A stretch of DNA of 6,471 nucleotides from Myxococcales bacterium (lineage in GTDB: Bacteria > Myxococcota > Polyangia > Polyangiales > Polyangiaceae): positions 1 to 6,471 of the forward strand of contig JAGQIY010001271.1 of NCBI GenBank assembly GCA_020430865.1. Direction: 5' to 3'. Within the stretch, counting starts at the first letter, position 1. The number at the start of each line of letters is the position of its first letter. A program made the translations under genes and the position numbers. The notes under the pieces are model-generated. The model was not told the DNA's origin. It did no database searches and saw nothing but the letters and a program-made list of their open reading frames with translations. This document shows, one piece after another, positions 5,346-6,471 of this stretch.

Positions 5346-6044
5346 ATGGCAATGAGACGACGCTTTCAGAGGGGTGAGCCCCGAGGACCACAGATCCGCA
5401 TCAACCACCGGATCAGGGTGCCCGAAGTGCGTGTCATTGCTGCCGATGGGTCGATGCTCGGGGTCATGAGCACGCAGGACGCGCTCCGGCGTGCCCGGGA
5501 GGAAGGCCTCGATCTCGTCGAGGTGAACCCCAAGAGCCAGCCCCCCGTCTGCAAGATCCTCGACTTCGGCAAGTACAAGTACGAGGAGAAGAAGAAGGCG
5601 AGCGAAGCCAAGCGCCGCCAGACGGTGGTCGAGGTGAAGGAGATCAAGCTTCGCCCCAAGACAGACGATCACGACCTGAACGTGAAGCTGCGCGCCGCGC
5701 GGAAGTTCATTGAGTCTGGCAACAAGGTGAAGTTCACCGTTCGTTTCCGCGGTCGTGAAATCACGCACCCCGAGCGCGCCAAGATGCAGCTCGATTGGCT
5801 GTTGAAGGGGCTCGAGGATCTGACGGTGATCGAGCAGATGCCGACGATGGAAGGTCGCAGCATGGTGCTGATCGCAGCGCCGAAACCTGCGGTCATGCAG
5901 CGTGTGCAAGCCGAGCGGGCTGCCCGCGAGAAGGCTGGCGAACGCGAGGAGCGTTCCTCCGTCGGGAACTCACGTCCGGACAACGATGGCCCGGACGAAG
6001 ACGACGAAGACGAAGACGAAGACGACGAAGACGAAGACGAATGA
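5346..6044 (+). CDS. infC: Translation initiation factor IF-3, with acidic C-terminal tail
   Basis: IF-3 binds the 30S subunit, blocks premature 50S joining and proofreads start codon and initiator tRNA. The 232-residue product has the N-domain at about 17-85 with the family signature KILDFGKYKYEEKK (70-83), a basic linker, and the C-domain at about 95-180 (EVKEIKLRPKTDDHDL, then FRGREITHPERAK). Residues after about 183 exceed the 180-residue E. coli protein: first an Ala/Arg/Glu helix-like stretch, then an almost pure Asp/Glu tail (217-232). Myxococcus Dsg is likewise an IF-3 with a C-terminal extension, which is known to matter for development. The start is ATG 5346; an in-frame TAG lies 9 nt upstream of it, so the AUU start used for E. 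coli infC autoregulation is not available here. The ribosome site is weak (GAGAGAG, 12 nt away), which suggests coupling to thrS 22 nt upstream. rpmI and rplT do not follow. Confidence 0.96.
   Translation: MAMRRRFQRGEPRGPQIRINHRIRVPEVRVIAADGSMLGVMSTQDALRRAREEGLDLVEVNPKSQPPVCKILDFGKYKYEEKKKASEAKRRQTVVEVKEIKLRPKTDDHDLNVKLRAARKFIESGNKVKFTVRFRGREITHPERAKMQLDWLLKGLEDLTVIEQMPTMEGRSMVLIAAPKPAVMQRVQAERAAREKAGEREERSSVGNSRPDNDGPDEDDEDEDEDDEDEDE
6000..6041 (+). repeat. Perfect 21-nt tandem duplication in the infC tail
   Basis: Bases 6000-6020 and 6021-6041 are identical copies of (GAC)2-GAA-(GAC-GAA)2. Each encodes DDEDEDE, directly before the stop codon. The whole stretch uses only the codons GAC and GAA. 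Because the unit is a multiple of three, slippage would change the length of the acidic tail without a frameshift. Confidence 0.9.
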
Positions 6045-6090
6045 ACGTCTTGGCCGCCCGCTGAGCCCTCGCTCACAGGGCCCGAACTCA

Positions 6091-6126
6091 CGCGCCCCCG
6101 AAGATCTTCGGGGGCGCGATGGTTTT
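6091..6126 (+). terminator. Intrinsic terminator after infC
   Basis: Bases 6091-6118 form a perfect 28-nt palindrome. As RNA it is a 12-bp GC-rich stem (CGCGCCCCCGAA paired with its complement) closed by a GATC tetraloop. Four T residues follow at 6123-6126 after the short spacer ATGG. It starts 46 nt after the infC stop and ends the tRNA-thrS-infC unit. On the minus strand no T-run follows the stem, so termination should be much weaker for the converging gene, whose stop codon is at 6169. Confidence 0.88.
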
Positions 6127-6168
6127 GTGAGGTCTGCGGACCGTTTGTTTTCCGCGAGGTAAGGGGGC

Positions 6169-6471
6169 TCAGATCGGCAGCATTCCGCTGAAGTAAGCTC
6201 CAGCGGCTCCGGCGGCGACGAGCACCACCAGGATCAAGGCGATCAGGCCCCCTTTACCTTTTGGGGGAGTTTGATTCGCGGAGACCGGGCCAGAAGCAGG
6301 CGCGGGTGGACTAGGTGCAGCCGGAGCCTGCGGTCTCGGTGGCGGGGGGGCCTTGGCCGGCGCTCCGGGGTTCGAGGGACGCGCCACCTGCGCCGGAGGC
6401 GCAGAGGACTCGTCCTCGAGCGCGGCCAGGTTGCCCTCCTGGAATGAGGTCGGTGGCAGGCTGCCCGCAAT
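6169..6471 (-). CDS. Proline-rich protein with C-terminal membrane anchor (C-terminal 100 residues; 5' end outside window)
   Basis: I do not recognise this gene. The frame is open from the window edge at 6471 to a TGA at 6169, and no start is needed inside the window; the GTG at 6387 is probably internal. The visible part begins IAGSLPPTSFQEGNLAALEDE. It continues through a Pro/Ala-rich linker of about 40 residues (runs such as APPPPRPQAPAAP), a short basic patch (PPKGKGG), one hydrophobic helix (LIALILVVLVAAGAAGAYF), and ends SGMLPI. This is the layout of a tail-anchored or C-terminally anchored membrane protein whose folded domain lies upstream, most likely in the cytoplasm. Many myxobacterial signalling proteins use such linkers, but no domain is visible here to assign a role. 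It converges on infC. Confidence 0.72.
   Translation of the reverse strand: MAGSLPPTSFQEGNLAALEDESSAPPAQVARPSNPGAPAKAPPPPRPQAPAAPSPPAPASGPVSANQTPPKGKGGLIALILVVLVAAGAAGAYFSGMLPI

Noticed and set aside
6136..6155. Inverted repeat GCGGA / TCCGC as terminator for the converging minus-strand gene
   Set aside because: The stem is only 5 bp with a 10-nt loop and no T-run follows on the minus strand, so it is not supported as a terminator.

Overview
The window is a compact, high-GC bacterial chromosome segment carrying housekeeping genes for protein export and translation. Strong G/C bias at third codon positions, Pro/Ala-rich low-complexity linkers, and an IF-3 with a long charged C-terminal tail (resembling the Dsg/IF-3 of Myxococcus) suggest a myxobacterium, perhaps of the Polyangia type. 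This is an inference from style and gene content, not a database match.

Left half, minus strand (1-2812): yajC, secD and the first 17 codons of secF, in the order of the classical Sec accessory operon. yajC appears to start at a TTG, with a good Shine-Dalgarno (SD) sequence and a plausible promoter just upstream. A 185-nt gap with short hairpins and overlapping mini-ORFs separates yajC from secD (GTG start). secD and secF are 3 nt apart. YajC, SecD and SecF form the membrane subcomplex that uses the proton-motive force to help the SecYEG/SecA translocase.

Centre (2813-3162): a 350-nt divergent intergenic region. It holds the yajC promoter on the minus strand, a TTGACA promoter with a GC-rich discriminator on the plus strand, a C9 homopolymer, and no convincing gene.

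Right half, plus strand (3163-6126): tRNA-Val(GAC), then thrS (threonyl-tRNA synthetase) and infC (translation initiation factor IF-3), probably one transcription unit closed by a very strong intrinsic terminator. rpmI and rplT, which usually follow infC, are absent; the terminator sits where they would be. Beyond it, on the minus strand and converging, is the C-terminal 100 residues of an unrecognised proline-rich protein that ends in a single membrane anchor and runs off the window.

I see no mobile element, CRISPR array, phage or defence gene, and no clearly new multi-gene system. The points worth a second look are lineage-specific additions to conserved proteins: an His/Asp-rich insertion in ThrRS next to the catalytic zinc site, extra N-terminal membrane segments on SecD, a Pro/Ala-rich N-terminus on YajC, and a tandem-repeat acidic tail on IF-3.
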